A DNA stretch of 64,000 nt from NCBI GenBank assembly GCA_032095175.1, contig DAMCZI010000016.1:1-64000 (forward strand), in the 5' to 3' direction. The notes under the pieces were generated by a model. That model did not search any database. It was not told the origin of the DNA and saw only the letters and a program-made list of their open reading frames with translations. The DNA comes from DAMCZI01 sp032095175. GTDB taxonomy: Bacteria > Bacillota > Clostridia > Clostridiales > Caloramatoraceae. The position numbers and the translations under genes were made by a program. Positions 8,853 through 17,913 of the stretch are shown piece after piece (position 1 is the first letter of the stretch; each line of letters opens with the position of its first letter).

Positions 8853-8936
8853 TCGCTACTAATCTTCTATACCTAGTGTTCTACAATTACTATTTTTTAT
8901 ACATATAGTTTTTTGTTAAACAAAGTATAAAAGACA

Positions 8937-8974
8937 GAGATAGAAGATTCATAGTTTACTATGATTTCTATCTC
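8937..8974. repeat. Imperfect palindrome upstream of tnpA
   Basis: GAGATAGAA and TTCTATCTC flank an inner TCATAG/CTATGA pair. It lies 85 bases upstream of tnpA. It may be a terminator for incoming transcription, a recombinase-binding site or part of the element's end. No T tail is seen. Confidence 0.4.
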
Positions 8975-9013
8975 GTTTCCTAGTATAGTTAATCCGACAA
9001 AACCCACGCTAAG

Positions 9014-9046
9014 ATAAAAAATAGGTGAAAAGTTAAATTTTCACCC
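9014..9046 (-). terminator. Rho-independent terminator after the lipoprotein gene
   Basis: Read on the minus strand: GGTGAAAA, loop TTTAAC, TTTTCACC, then TATTTTTTATC. It lies 83 bases past the stop of the lipoprotein gene. Confidence 0.75.
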
Positions 9047-9128
9047 ACTCTAGTCCAATTTATGGATTATTAATACTTAATTCATCCGATTCAGGAATAT
9101 TACTATATGATTATATAAATTAAATGCT

Positions 9129-9785
9129 TTATTTACAAAGCTTAAATATGAATTTCTTACCATCCCAATTATATTCAGCTTTCTTATAACCACCATACTG
9201 TTCATTATAAATATCTACCTCAATACCATTACCCAGTGTACTTTCACTAAACTCTGCAGTATGGTTAGCAGCTTCACAATATATATAACCATCATCTTTG
9301 TAACCAGTAGTAGGTAGGTTACTTAAAACCCTGTCTTTACTAATACTAAATGGTACAAATGCAAATTCATGACTACCATTAAATGTGTACTGCCCAATAG
9401 AAAAATCATCGCATCCATCCTTATTGTAGTCCTGAATAATCAAATCAAACTTACCAATAAACCCTATATCAACATTACCGAAATAAGAATTCAAATCTTT
9501 TCTGCTTACTTCATTGCCTTTATTATCAATTGCTACAACTGCAAATCTTCCGAGGTATCCACTTTTGAATATATCAAAGTTTTCATCTTCAGGTGTTTGA
9601 GGATCTTTATATTCAGTTTGGATTACCTGTAGTACATAATTATCTAATTCCTTACTAGCTATAATATTATTAGTTTCAGACCTATTACTATTATTTGAAT
9701 TACTAGCAGAATTATCTTGTTTTACACTGCAGCTAGTAAATATAAAAATTAAAAAAATAATTAGTGTTAAGATTCTCATTTTCAT
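9129..9785 (-). CDS. Lipoprotein of unknown function
   Basis: A 218-residue protein with a lipoprotein signal: MKMR, a hydrophobic run, and FTSC with the lipidated cysteine at residue 19. A Ser/Asn-rich linker follows (about 24-45), then a globular beta-rich domain. The motif DYNKDGCDDFSIGQY near residue 120 resembles an Asp-rich calcium-type loop of beta-propeller-like secreted proteins. AGGAGG lies nine bases before the ATG. It should sit on the outer face of the membrane. Its function cannot be named. It is monocistronic, with its own terminator. Confidence 0.7.
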   Translation of the reverse strand: MKMRILTLIIFLIFIFTSCSVKQDNSASNSNNSNRSETNNIIASKELDNYVLQVIQTEYKDPQTPEDENFDIFKSGYLGRFAVVAIDNKGNEVSRKDLNSYFGNVDIGFIGKFDLIIQDYNKDGCDDFSIGQYTFNGSHEFAFVPFSISKDRVLSNLPTTGYKDDGYIYCEAANHTAEFSESTLGNGIEVDIYNEQYGGYKKAEYNWDGKKFIFKLCK

Positions 9786-10085
9786 AAAACTTATCCTCCT
9801 ATAAGTAATACTACTTTACACCTACAAATATCAGCATATAACAATTATGACATATATTGTTTTAATAATAAATAGATGAGGAATGGTACTGGCCTAATAC
9901 TAATATTAAAAAATGTACTCTTCCTCATTTGAATAATATTTATTAAATCAATAAAAAATTATACTACTCTAGATTGTCTGATTCTGTTTCAGTTGCATTT
10001 TGCTCCATTACTAGTATATTTTTTTCCTTATTTCTAGTGATATTTTAGATTAGGTATTGGTAATATAAATTGTATCGAAAGGTGT

Positions 10086-10253
10086 ATGTATAAAAAATTT
10101 AAATTATCAATTATGATAATGTCACTTATGATAAATATAACAGATATTATGTGCTTACTAGATGGTTTAATCATGGATCAATATATTTATAGACTCACTA
10201 AGATTGAAAAAAATGCTCTGAATGTTATTACAGAGTCTTTTGATGAATTTTGA
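10086..10253 (+). pseudogene. Small ORF, possible TetR C-terminal remnant
   Basis: A 55-codon frame from ATG 10086 to TGA 10253. The stretch LLDGLIMDQYIYR followed by an acidic helix resembles the final helices of TetR-family regulators (the LLDGLI pattern near their C-terminus). No DNA-binding domain is present upstream. AAAGGTG lies very close to the ATG, so translation is not excluded. A remnant is the more likely reading; the resemblance rests on a few residues. Confidence 0.3.
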
Positions 10254-10411
10254 ATTGAATAGGATGTTTTTAGGAAAAATCCTACGAGCAAGGGCTAGAT
10301 TGAAGTCAATTAACCTAACATAGATTTAAGTAGGAGAAAGCCAGTTTGAAATATTATGCAATTTCGAATACCCACTACGCTATAGTGTTAGTTTTAATAA
10401 TAACTCTTTAA

Positions 10412-10446
10412 AAGAAGCGAACCCATAGAAAAGAAGTTCGCTTCTT
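10412..10446. terminator. Hairpin, possible terminator after the amidohydrolase
   Basis: AAGAAGCGAAC pairs with GTTCGCTTCTT across a 13-base loop. It lies about 70 bases past the amidohydrolase stop. The T-rich flank is weak on both sides. Confidence 0.45.
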
Positions 10447-10518
10447 TGTAACCTTATATTTATGGCTATACTCAAGAAAAGACAAAATGTACTAATCTTT
10501 ACTTGTTATCTACAACAA

Positions 10519-11679
10519 TTATTTTAAATACTCATATGCAAGCATAGCCTGCATAGCACATCCAATAACCATTGCTTTCTCGTCTATATCAAAATAGCTG
10601 CCGTGAGCTGGATTATCTATGCCTTTTTCCTTGTTTCTGCATCCAAGTCTATAATATAATCCAGGCACTTTTCGGGCATAATATGCAAAGTCCTCTACTC
10701 CCATTGCAGGTTTATCTATTTCGACTAACTGTATGTTTTTAGTTTGAGAAACCAAATTGGTAAACAATTTCAAAATAGCTTCATCATTATTAAAAGAGGG
10801 ATATCCTTCAACAAAATCGATTTCTGCTCTGCCTCTCATCATTGATGATGTATTTTCAACAACACTCCTTATTCTATCCTTGCAAAAGCTTCTTAAATCG
10901 TCACCAACGGTCCTAAGTATTCCTTCCATTACTACACTGCTTGAAATTGCATTTAAGGCCGTACCACCGCTTATAGTGCCTATTGTAATAACTGCATTAT
11001 CTAGGGATGATACTTCCCTTGAAACAATATTTTGTAGATTATTAATTATATTAGCTGAAATCAGTATTGCATCTACTCCTGTATCAGGTGCAGCACCATG
11101 GGCCCCCCTACCAAAAACTCTTATTTCAAATGGATTTGAGGCAGCACAAACTGTTCCTCTTTTTGCACCAACAAAACCGGTGTCTATATTTTCATCAACA
11201 TGAAGTCCTATTATTCCATCTACATCCTTTAAGCATCCTTCTTCGATCATATCTACAGCTCCACCATCGGTCTCCTCAGCAGGCTGGAATATAAGCCTAA
11301 CCGTTCCCTTTAGATCCCTTTCAAAACTCTTTAAAAGTGCTCCTGCGCCTATTAAAATTGATGTATGGGCATCATGTCCACATGCATGCATAACCCCTTC
11401 CTTTTTCGAGCTATAAGGTACATTCTTTAAATCCAGTACTTTTAGGGCATCCATATCAGCTCTAAGCGCAATTGTCTTTCCATCGATATTTCCTATTTCG
11501 CCTATAATTCCTTTATTTCCGATTCGCCTATATCTTATACCTAATTCCTTCAAATGTGTCTCTACGGCATCTACAGTGCCCTTTAAATCCCTATCTACCT
11601 CAGGGTACATATGCAGCTTTCGCCTTAAATTAACCATCACATCATATTTTTCTTCAGCCATACTAAAAAAATCTATCAT
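10519..11679 (-). CDS. M20 family amidohydrolase (N-acyl amino acid / hippurate type)
   Basis: A 386-residue cytoplasmic metallohydrolase of the M20D group, which removes acyl groups from amino acids or related amides. Metal-site motifs are ADMDAL near residue 75, HACGHDAH at 98-105 (C100 and H102 are the usual ligands) and PAEETDGGA near 135. The lid domain lies around 180-290. Length and motifs are normal. AGAGGTG precedes the ATG. It is a single gene between the flagellar operon's terminator and the gene-poor gap. The precise substrate is not readable. Confidence 0.88.
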   Translation of the reverse strand: MIDFFSMAEEKYDVMVNLRRKLHMYPEVDRDLKGTVDAVETHLKELGIRYRRIGNKGIIGEIGNIDGKTIALRADMDALKVLDLKNVPYSSKKEGVMHACGHDAHTSILIGAGALLKSFERDLKGTVRLIFQPAEETDGGAVDMIEEGCLKDVDGIIGLHVDENIDTGFVGAKRGTVCAASNPFEIRVFGRGAHGAAPDTGVDAILISANIINNLQNIVSREVSSLDNAVITIGTISGGTALNAISSSVVMEGILRTVGDDLRSFCKDRIRSVVENTSSMMRGRAEIDFVEGYPSFNNDEAILKLFTNLVSQTKNIQLVEIDKPAMGVEDFAYYARKVPGLYYRLGCRNKEKGIDNPAHGSYFDIDEKAMVIGCAMQAMLAYEYLK

Positions 11680-11765
11680 ATTACACCTCTTAAAGTTTTA
11701 TATAACATTAATTTTATTTTTAAAAGAACTTGTTCATTAAAACTATTATAATATTCTTTCCAAAT

Positions 11766-11797
11766 AAAAAAAACAGCATATATTAAATATTGCTGTT
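11766..11797 (-). terminator. Rho-independent terminator ending the flagellar operon
   Basis: On the minus strand: AACAGCA, a 12-base loop, TGCTGTT, then a run of T. It begins at the stop codon of the TPR gene and is the first convincing terminator after the promoter at 35093-35121. Confidence 0.85.
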
Positions 11798-12244
11798 CTA
11801 TATACCTAATATCGATATTAGTCTTAATTCAATGTATTTGAGTTTATTCCCACTGCAGTATGTCATTCCACTCTTAATGGTTCTATAGGCCCTCTTAACG
11901 TCTCCTAGCCTATAATAAAGGTATGCAAGGTTTATATAGCACTCTTCATATCCATTATTAATGTTTAATGATTTTTTAAAGTATACCTCAGCTATACTAT
12001 AATCCTCAATTTCAATGCTTGATGTTCCTATATTATAAAAAAGCTTGTAATCTATAAGTCCACTTTTTTCTGATTTTTTAAAACAATCAACTGCTTTTCT
12101 AAAATTCCCTTCAGCGCAGAAGCTCAAACCCATATAGTAAAAATATTGTCCTTTTGAATCTTTATAATATTGCTGTATTCTATTTCTTGCTAATTCAATG
12201 TTGTCATTTTTAATGAAATTAATTATTTCATCTGCATTCTTCAT
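11798..12244 (-). CDS. Small TPR protein, last gene of the flagellar operon
   Basis: A 148-residue protein built of about three to four tetratricopeptide repeats; clear helices are GQYFYYMGLSFCAEGNFRKA, YKLFYNIGTSSIEIEDYSIA and EECYINLAYLYYRLGDVKRA. There is no signal or membrane segment. AGAGGGG precedes the ATG by seven bases. Its place directly after the flgG-like gene suggests a motility-related scaffold, but no function is known. Similar TPR units occur in the glycosylation island further right. Confidence 0.8.
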   Translation of the reverse strand: MKNADEIINFIKNDNIELARNRIQQYYKDSKGQYFYYMGLSFCAEGNFRKAVDCFKKSEKSGLIDYKLFYNIGTSSIEIEDYSIAEVYFKKSLNINNGYEECYINLAYLYYRLGDVKRAYRTIKSGMTYCSGNKLKYIELRLISILGI

Positions 12245-12316
12245 ACAAAAACCCCTCTAAAGTATTTTTTAAATTATATACTTCAAAGGAGCTTTTTATA
12301 CATCAATTATATTTAA

Positions 12317-13078
12317 CTATCTTCCTCTAAGATTGTTTGTTATTTGCCACATTTCATCTGCAGATTTAATAGACTTTGAATTCAACTCAAAGGCTCTTTG
12401 TGTAATCATCATATCTGTTAATTCTTTAGCCATATCAACATTTGAGTTTTCCAAATATCCCTGCATTATATTTCCTTCTATTTCTATTGCACCTTCGCCT
12501 GTAAAAAGGTTTTGACCTATAGCAGTCAATCCATCATTACTCTTAAAATCATAAATTTTTATTTTACCTATAAGCTTTTCTTCAGAATAAACTTCTCCTG
12601 TAGAATTTACTGTGATTTTACCCTTCATATCTTCAGGATTTAAGCCTTCAACATCCAATCCGTATCCAGAACTATGGACAAGATATTTTTTATCACCTTC
12701 AACTGAAAGATGAAAAGCACCATCACGGGTATATAAATACTGGCTGTTTCCATCCTGGTCAGCTGATAAAAGCCTAAAATATCCTTTTCCTTGAATAGCT
12801 AAATCTTCATCTCTATCCGTCTTAATAGGTATTCCCTGCTTCATATCCCTAACAATCCTGTCTCCTCTGCTTCCTGTTCCTATTTCAAGGTTTTCTTTCT
12901 CCTCAGCAGTTATAGGTATTCCATTACTGGCTATTTTTTCATAAACCAGATCCTGAAAGGATACATCTAATCTTTTATAACCAGTAGTACTTACATTTGA
13001 CATATTGTTTGAAATTATATCCATTCTATTCTGATTTGATTGTAATCCTGCTCTTCCATTCCATAGAGTTCTAAGCAT
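12317..13078 (-). CDS. flgG: Flagellar basal-body rod protein, FlgG-like
   Basis: A 253-residue rod protein. The N-terminal rod motif (NRMDIISNNMSNVSTTGYKR, about residues 17-36) and the C-terminal helix (NVDMAKELTDMMITQRAFELNSKS) are those of axial rod and hook proteins, and YTRDGAFHL marks the central domain. Two such proteins lie side by side here, as FlhO and FlhP do in Bacillus. As the downstream one it is taken as the FlgG counterpart, forming the distal rod. The assignment between FlgF and FlgG rests on order, not on diagnostic residues. Confidence 0.85.
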   Translation of the reverse strand: MLRTLWNGRAGLQSNQNRMDIISNNMSNVSTTGYKRLDVSFQDLVYEKIASNGIPITAEEKENLEIGTGSRGDRIVRDMKQGIPIKTDRDEDLAIQGKGYFRLLSADQDGNSQYLYTRDGAFHLSVEGDKKYLVHSSGYGLDVEGLNPEDMKGKITVNSTGEVYSEEKLIGKIKIYDFKSNDGLTAIGQNLFTGEGAIEIEGNIMQGYLENSNVDMAKELTDMMITQRAFELNSKSIKSADEMWQITNNLRGR

Positions 13079-13091
13079 AATATCACCCCTA

Positions 13092-13898
13092 TTATCTTAC
13101 ACTTCCTACTTCATTTACTGTCTTGCCAAGCGTTTCGTCTATCTGCTGCATTACCTTCTGATTTGATTCAAAGCTTCTTGCTATTGATATCATATTTGTT
13201 ATACAATCTATTGTATCTATGTTAGCCCTTTCAAGAGAGCCTTGCTTTACTGAACTGTCTAAATCAGTTAATGCATCCTGTCCATCCAAAGCATATGTGT
13301 TATCTCCCAGCTTTTTCGCTGCTTTCATATCATCAAATTTAACTATAGCAAGTCTTGCTTTTCCTGAAACTTCTTCTCCATCAGCTGTCTTAATTGACTC
13401 TCCATTTATAACTCCGCTGGAATTTATCTTTATATCAGAATTTCCAACTATTATCGGTTCCTTTCTACCGCTTCCATCTATTGAAGCAGCAACTCTATAA
13501 CCATTGGAGCTTACAAGATATCCATCTGCATCAACTCTAAACCTTCCATCCCTTGTGTATTTTTCTTCTCCATTTTCATCAAATACTGTAAAGAATCCCT
13601 GACCCTCTATTGCAAAATCAAGATTTCTTCCTGTTTCCTCAACAATTCCCTGGGTATAATCTGTTATCGTTTCATCAATACCAACACCTGGTTCAATATA
13701 GCCAACATTTTTTCTCTGCACTCTTCCATTAGAAGTATAAGTATTTTTAGTTACAAGGTATTTATCAAAGGATTTAGTCATAATATTTTCATTTTTATAT
13801 CCTGGTGTATTAATGTTTGATATGTTATTACTCAAATTTTCTTGTTTTTTTTGATTTGTTATAAGACCTGACGCTACAGTATAAAGTCCTCTTAACAT
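13092..13898 (-). CDS. flgF: Flagellar basal-body rod protein, FlgF-like
   Basis: A 268-residue rod protein with the N-terminal motif ENLSNNISNINTPGYKNENI, the central EGQGFFTVFDENGEEKYTRD and a C-terminal helix (NIDTIDCITNMISIARSFESN). As the upstream member of the rod pair it is taken as the FlgF counterpart of the proximal rod. It lacks a cleaved signal, as expected for a substrate of the flagellar export apparatus. It is separated from the flgG-like gene by 13 bases. Confidence 0.82.
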   Translation of the reverse strand: MLRGLYTVASGLITNQKKQENLSNNISNINTPGYKNENIMTKSFDKYLVTKNTYTSNGRVQRKNVGYIEPGVGIDETITDYTQGIVEETGRNLDFAIEGQGFFTVFDENGEEKYTRDGRFRVDADGYLVSSNGYRVAASIDGSGRKEPIIVGNSDIKINSSGVINGESIKTADGEEVSGKARLAIVKFDDMKAAKKLGDNTYALDGQDALTDLDSSVKQGSLERANIDTIDCITNMISIARSFESNQKVMQQIDETLGKTVNEVGSVR

Positions 13899-13904
13899 TA
13901 CATA

Positions 13905-14093
13905 TCACCTCTTATTTTTATCATTGTTAAAATATGCTTTTATCTCATCAGGATATTTCATACCCATGTTTCTAGCCTTTTTTTCCACCTCAAGTTTAGA
14001 AAGTTTGTAGCTTGGACTTAACGAAAGAAGTAGCGCTGTAATCACAATTCCTACTCCCAGCCCTGTTAAAAAGTGGGTATCCTTTATGTACAT
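13905..14093 (-). CDS. Small membrane protein of the flagellar operon
   Basis: A 62-residue protein with one membrane helix at about residues 8-27 (FLTGLGVGIVITALLLSLS) and a charged C-terminal tail (KLEVEKKARNMGMKYPDEI). Its place between the DUF6115-like gene and the rod genes, with tight spacing, argues that it is real. The start is weak: no good ribosome site precedes ATG 14093. The function is unknown. Confidence 0.65.
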   Translation of the reverse strand: MYIKDTHFLTGLGVGIVITALLLSLSPSYKLSKLEVEKKARNMGMKYPDEIKAYFNNDKNKR

Positions 14094-14107
14094 ACACAGT
14101 GTATTTT

Positions 14108-14563
14108 TTATTTTCTCAATCCAAGTCTTAATGATACCTCACCCTTTCCTATCCTTAATTGTGAAGCTATTTCTTCAATACTTTTACCTGAATCGTATAA
14201 ATTATATACTATATTATTTATATCGTTTTTATTTTCTAACTCTTCAGTTGACTTTTCAACTTTTTTTTCTATACTAGATAATTCCTTAATATTTTCATTC
14301 TTTAATTTATTTTCTTTTGAATCGATATCTTCACACATACACTTAATCTCATACATCCTATCATCAATTATTAATAATGCACTTTCAACATCATCCATCC
14401 TTATTGAAAGATATTTAACGCTCTCTTCTAATTCTTTTAATTTATCTATATCTGCATTGCCCGGTATAAAGCTTCTAAATTGTTCTTTGTTATGTGACCT
14501 TTTATCAAATTTCAACCCTATGTAAATAAGCGCTAAACCAATAACCACCAATATATAAATCAT
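14108..14563 (-). CDS. Membrane-anchored coiled-coil protein (DUF6115-like)
   Basis: A 151-residue protein with an N-terminal membrane helix (residues 2-17), a charged coiled coil (about 38-115) and a C-terminal helix-turn-helix-like segment (YDSGKSIEEIASQLRIGKGE). This layout recurs in clostridial and bacillary flagellar operons next to fliA. The C-terminal motif resembles the recognition helices of sigma factors, but a membrane-anchored DNA binder would be unusual. Its role is unknown. Confidence 0.7.
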   Translation of the reverse strand: MIYILVVIGLALIYIGLKFDKRSHNKEQFRSFIPGNADIDKLKELEESVKYLSIRMDDVESALLIIDDRMYEIKCMCEDIDSKENKLKNENIKELSSIEKKVEKSTEELENKNDINNIVYNLYDSGKSIEEIASQLRIGKGEVSLRLGLRK

Positions 14564-14578
14564 ATAATCACCAAACCA

Positions 14579-15307
14579 TTAATTATAATTTAAATTATTC
14601 ATATTTTCGCGAAGCCTTATTATTGCTCTGCTATGAAGCTGAGATACCCTTGACTCAGATACATCAAGTACTTTTCCTATTTCCTTTAATGTAAACTTTT
14701 CATAATAATAGAGATTTAAAATTAATTTATCTTTTTCTGGAAGCATATCTATTGCTTTTTTTAAAAAATGATATTTTTCATAATCCTCAAGTATTTTATC
14801 TGGTTGGGGACTATTTTCATCTTCAAGTATACTTTTAAATTGCAAATCCTCTTCATCGGATTTGAAGAAAACTTCATCTAGTGAAACCAGTGATACATAA
14901 TTTACATATGTTTCAATATTCCTTACTTCTCCTACTCCGATACCCATTGATTTTGCAAGCTCCTCCTGACTAGGTTCCCTGTTATTCTCCATTTCAAATC
15001 TTTCTCTTGCCTGGTTTAATGAAGATAATTTAGTAAAAGCACTTTTAGGAATCCAACTAATTTTCCTCAATTCATCTATTATTGCACCCTTTATCCTAAG
15101 AGTTGCATATGTTTCAAATTTTAATCCCTTTGATGGATCAAACTTCTCAACTGCATCTATTAAACCAAGAATTCCAAAGCTTATCAAATCCTCATATTCT
15201 ACACCAGGAGGTTTCCCAGCCACAAGCCTTGAAGCTATGTACTTTACATATGGAATATATTTTATTATCATTTCTTCTCTTTCATCCAACCTTTGATAGC
15301 ATTTCAA
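14579..15307 (-). CDS. fliA: RNA polymerase sigma factor FliA (sigma-28/SigD)
   Basis: A 242-residue sigma-70 family factor for late flagellar genes. Region 2 is visible in YEDLISFGILGLIDAVEKFD and FETYATLRIKGAIIDELR, region 3 in NREPSQEELAKSMGI and region 4 in FTLKEIGKVLDVSESRVSQL. It should recognise the TAAA-N15-GCCGATAA type promoters found before flaG, maf and flagellin. TTG at 15307 is preferred because AAGGGGTGG lies just upstream; GTG at 15316 lies inside that site. The anti-sigma factor FlgM is not in the window. Confidence 0.93.
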   Translation of the reverse strand: MKCYQRLDEREEMIIKYIPYVKYIASRLVAGKPPGVEYEDLISFGILGLIDAVEKFDPSKGLKFETYATLRIKGAIIDELRKISWIPKSAFTKLSSLNQARERFEMENNREPSQEELAKSMGIGVGEVRNIETYVNYVSLVSLDEVFFKSDEEDLQFKSILEDENSPQPDKILEDYEKYHFLKKAIDMLPEKDKLILNLYYYEKFTLKEIGKVLDVSESRVSQLHSRAIIRLRENMNNLNYN

Positions 15308-15319
15308 GGTAACCACCCC

Positions 15320-15988
15320 TTATCTTATGAGCTTGCTTTGATCCCTACTTTTTGAAAAAATAAATCTTATTATTTTATCCCTTTCATTTTCCTTAATGCT
15401 TTCAAACTTCAACGCTACCTTATAATTTTTATCTTTTTCATCCCTCTGGCACCATACTACACTTGCTATAGCAATTATTTCCTCGGGGATACCAAATGAA
15501 ATTATAAGAAAGTTTCCTTTTTTTACTTCCTCATCAATTTTTGCTTTCATTCCACCACCGCTAATATCAAGGGTCATTGACTTTTTCATTCTTTCAAAAT
15601 AACCTGATGGTATATCCTTTAACCCTGAATAAACTCTTCCAGAAGGAAGGGCATAATATTTTATGTCCATAACAATTGGTAATCTAAAAAATTCTCTTCT
15701 TTGAATCTTTATTGGGTTTTCAGGCATACTTAGTTCAATAAGCTGTACATTATTTTCTGCTTTTCTTCCAAGGATAACAGATAAGCATTTATATACCTCT
15801 TTATTTGCATTTATATAATACTCAAGTGTTTCTCCTATATGTAATGGGTAGCTTCTATAGTTATAGATTGGTACTCCAATGCATATACTGCTGTTTCCTG
15901 TATCCTGTACTAGACTCTTATAAGTTCTGCCCTTTTCTATAATTTCAACTTTATCATTAATATTAAAAATAATTTCAGATGCTGCCAT
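15320..15988 (-). CDS. PilZ-domain c-di-GMP receptor, YcgR/YpfA-like flagellar brake
   Basis: A 222-residue cytoplasmic protein with an N-terminal YcgR-type beta domain (about 5-95) and a C-terminal PilZ domain. The c-di-GMP binding residues are visible: RxxxR in RREFFR near residue 100 and DxSxxG in DISGGG near 142. Members slow the flagellar motor when c-di-GMP rises. The motA/motB stator genes are in the same operon, which fits. AGGAGATAGT precedes the ATG. Confidence 0.88.
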   Translation of the reverse strand: MAASEIIFNINDKVEIIEKGRTYKSLVQDTGNSSICIGVPIYNYRSYPLHIGETLEYYINANKEVYKCLSVILGRKAENNVQLIELSMPENPIKIQRREFFRLPIVMDIKYYALPSGRVYSGLKDIPSGYFERMKKSMTLDISGGGMKAKIDEEVKKGNFLIISFGIPEEIIAIASVVWCQRDEKDKNYKVALKFESIKENERDKIIRFIFSKSRDQSKLIR

Positions 15989-15991
15989 ATA

Positions 15992-16852
15992 CTATCTCCT
16001 CATTACTCTTAATAATTTATTAAAATACTCCTTAACTGAGTTACTTTTACTTTCTTTATATTCTCCTAAGAGTTTTGATGCAATATTTTGTATACAAATA
16101 CCAGCTTCAGATTTCGGATACATATTTAAAAGAGGCTGTTGCTCCCTAACAGCTTGGCCAACCTTTGTATCCTCTAATATAAAACCAAGGTAATTTATGC
16201 TTTCATTTAAGAATATCTCAACAGTATTTGAAATTTTATCAAATGTTTCCTTTGCTTCTTTTACATTTCTTACCCTATTTATTATTAAATTCATATTACT
16301 TTTCACATTGTTTTTCAATATTACTTTTATTAATCCATAGGCATCTGTTAAGGACGTAGGTTCAGAATTAGTTATTATAATTGCATCATCCGATGCTTCG
16401 ATAAAGTTCAACATAATTCTGGAAATTCCTGCACCAGTATCTACTAAAAGTATATCAATATTTTTAATTTTTGAAAACTCCGACAACAATTTATTTCTCT
16501 TTTCTTCATCTATTTCAGATAGTTCTAAAATACCTGATCCACCAGGGATTATCTTTATTCCTTCTGGAGTAGATGCCGCAATTTCCTCAATTCCTTTATC
16601 ATTATACAGAAGGTCATAAATAGTATTTCTGGTTTTAATACCAAACAATATATCTACGTCTGCCATACCGAAATCTGCATCAAGGATCGCAACCCTTTGT
16701 CCCCTTTTTTGAAGAGCAATAGCAAGGTTAGCAGTAAAGTTTGTCTTTCCTACTCCTCCTTTTCCACTGGAAACAGTAATTACTCTAAATGTATGGGAAT
16801 CCGTCTGCTTTTTTTCATACATTATCCTTCTTAGCTTTTCTGCCTGATCCAT
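15992..16852 (-). CDS. flhG: FlhG (YlxH) MinD-like ATPase
   Basis: A 286-residue ParA/MinD family ATPase that controls flagellar number and C-ring assembly with FlhF. The deviant Walker A is SSGKGGVGKTN near residue 28, the second motif is DADFGMADVD, and DTGAGIS is the Walker B region. A C-terminal basic helix (LLRVMRR) may bind membrane. The ATG overlaps the flhF stop by one base (TAATG), so the pair is coupled. An N-terminal helix (QAEKLRRIMYE) matches the FlhF-activating peptide seen in homologues. Confidence 0.92.
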   Translation of the reverse strand: MDQAEKLRRIMYEKKQTDSHTFRVITVSSGKGGVGKTNFTANLAIALQKRGQRVAILDADFGMADVDILFGIKTRNTIYDLLYNDKGIEEIAASTPEGIKIIPGGSGILELSEIDEEKRNKLLSEFSKIKNIDILLVDTGAGISRIMLNFIEASDDAIIITNSEPTSLTDAYGLIKVILKNNVKSNMNLIINRVRNVKEAKETFDKISNTVEIFLNESINYLGFILEDTKVGQAVREQQPLLNMYPKSEAGICIQNIASKLLGEYKESKSNSVKEYFNKLLRVMRR

Positions 16853-17913
16853 TAACCTTCAGCCCCCAATATCAGCTTTATTAATTTCTCTTTATCCACT
16901 TCCTCTATGTCTTCGGGTACATTCTGACCTGTAGTAATGTATGAAACTGGTACTTTACTATAGTAGACAGAAGTTAAAACCGACCCAAATATTTCTGTTT
17001 CATCCATCTTTGTTAATATGATGCTTGTATAATCAACTTGCTTGTAATTATCTATAATTTTTTTAATATCTTTATTCTTTGTGGTCATACTTAATACAAG
17101 ATGTACATTATCTGCATTTAATTCATTGATATATGTTTTGATTTCAGACACCTGCATCATATTATTACTATTTCTTCCTGTGGTATCAATAAAAATAATA
17201 TCCCTGTCCTTCATCTTCTCCATAACCTCTGGAACATCCTTTATAGAGATTATAACCCCAAAGGGAACTCCAAGAATTTCTGCATAGGTCTTTAGCTGCT
17301 CAACAGCTCCTATTCTATATGTATCAAGTGTTATAAGCCCCACTTTTTTATCCTTATATAACGTACAAGTACTGGCAAGCTTTGCAATAGTTGTTGTTTT
17401 TCCTACACCTGTTGGACCTAGAAATACATGGACTCTTCCATTTAATGAATCTTCTACCTTTATAATGTCATTTACTATTTCAACTATTTCTTTTTCATTA
17501 GCTTTTGGTGAAAGCTTTTTATCTCCATTTCTGGTTTTTATAATATTATATATATCTTCAATAACCTCCTCAGGTATATCCCTTTCAGTAAGTTTTTGCT
17601 TAAGCTTGTTTCTGCTACCATCCTTTTTCTTTTCAGTTGGTGATACATTTTTATTGGCAATAACCTGCACCATGTTTTTTAACTCATCTATTTCTTTTTT
17701 TAAGTTATCATCTCTACTCTGTACTTCTCTTGGCTTTTTAGCCTTTTCATCAACAGCTGCTGTTACTTCAATTTTTTTATTCTTAAACAAACCGGTTATT
17801 CCCTTTTGTCTTATTTTTCTCTGACTAACAATAACAGCATCATTTCCAAGCTCATATCTGATTTTTGTCATTGCTTCATTCATATTGTCAACTATATATC
17901 TTTTGATAATCAT
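16852..17913 (-). CDS. flhF: FlhF, SRP-type GTPase for flagellar placement
   Basis: A 353-residue SRP-GTPase. It has a basic N-terminal B domain, a variable linker (about 75-130), the N domain and a G domain with the P-loop GPTGVGKTTTIAK near residue 168, LDTYRIGAVEQL, and IDTTGR. FlhF marks the site of flagellum assembly. It overlaps flhA by four bases (ATGA) and flhG by one. Confidence 0.93.
   Translation of the reverse strand: MIIKRYIVDNMNEAMTKIRYELGNDAVIVSQRKIRQKGITGLFKNKKIEVTAAVDEKAKKPREVQSRDDNLKKEIDELKNMVQVIANKNVSPTEKKKDGSRNKLKQKLTERDIPEEVIEDIYNIIKTRNGDKKLSPKANEKEIVEIVNDIIKVEDSLNGRVHVFLGPTGVGKTTTIAKLASTCTLYKDKKVGLITLDTYRIGAVEQLKTYAEILGVPFGVIISIKDVPEVMEKMKDRDIIFIDTTGRNSNNMMQVSEIKTYINELNADNVHLVLSMTTKNKDIKKIIDNYKQVDYTSIILTKMDETEIFGSVLTSVYYSKVPVSYITTGQNVPEDIEEVDKEKLIKLILGAEG

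Larger units (their letters stand above)
9786..10518. other. Gene-poor gap with hairpins and coding remnants
   Basis: This 733-base gap has no confident intact gene. It holds a long hairpin (ATGAGGAA...TTCCTCAT, 9876-9928), a minus-strand open stretch of 27 codons ending in TAG near 9967 (translated end MEQNATETESDNLE), the small plus-strand frame at 10086-10253 and a hairpin at 10412-10446. The pieces look like decayed genes. Confidence 0.5.

Noticed and set aside
8937..8974. Palindrome as the terminal repeat of the Tn554-type element
   Set aside because: Tn554-type elements lack terminal inverted repeats and no partner copy occurs on the other side.
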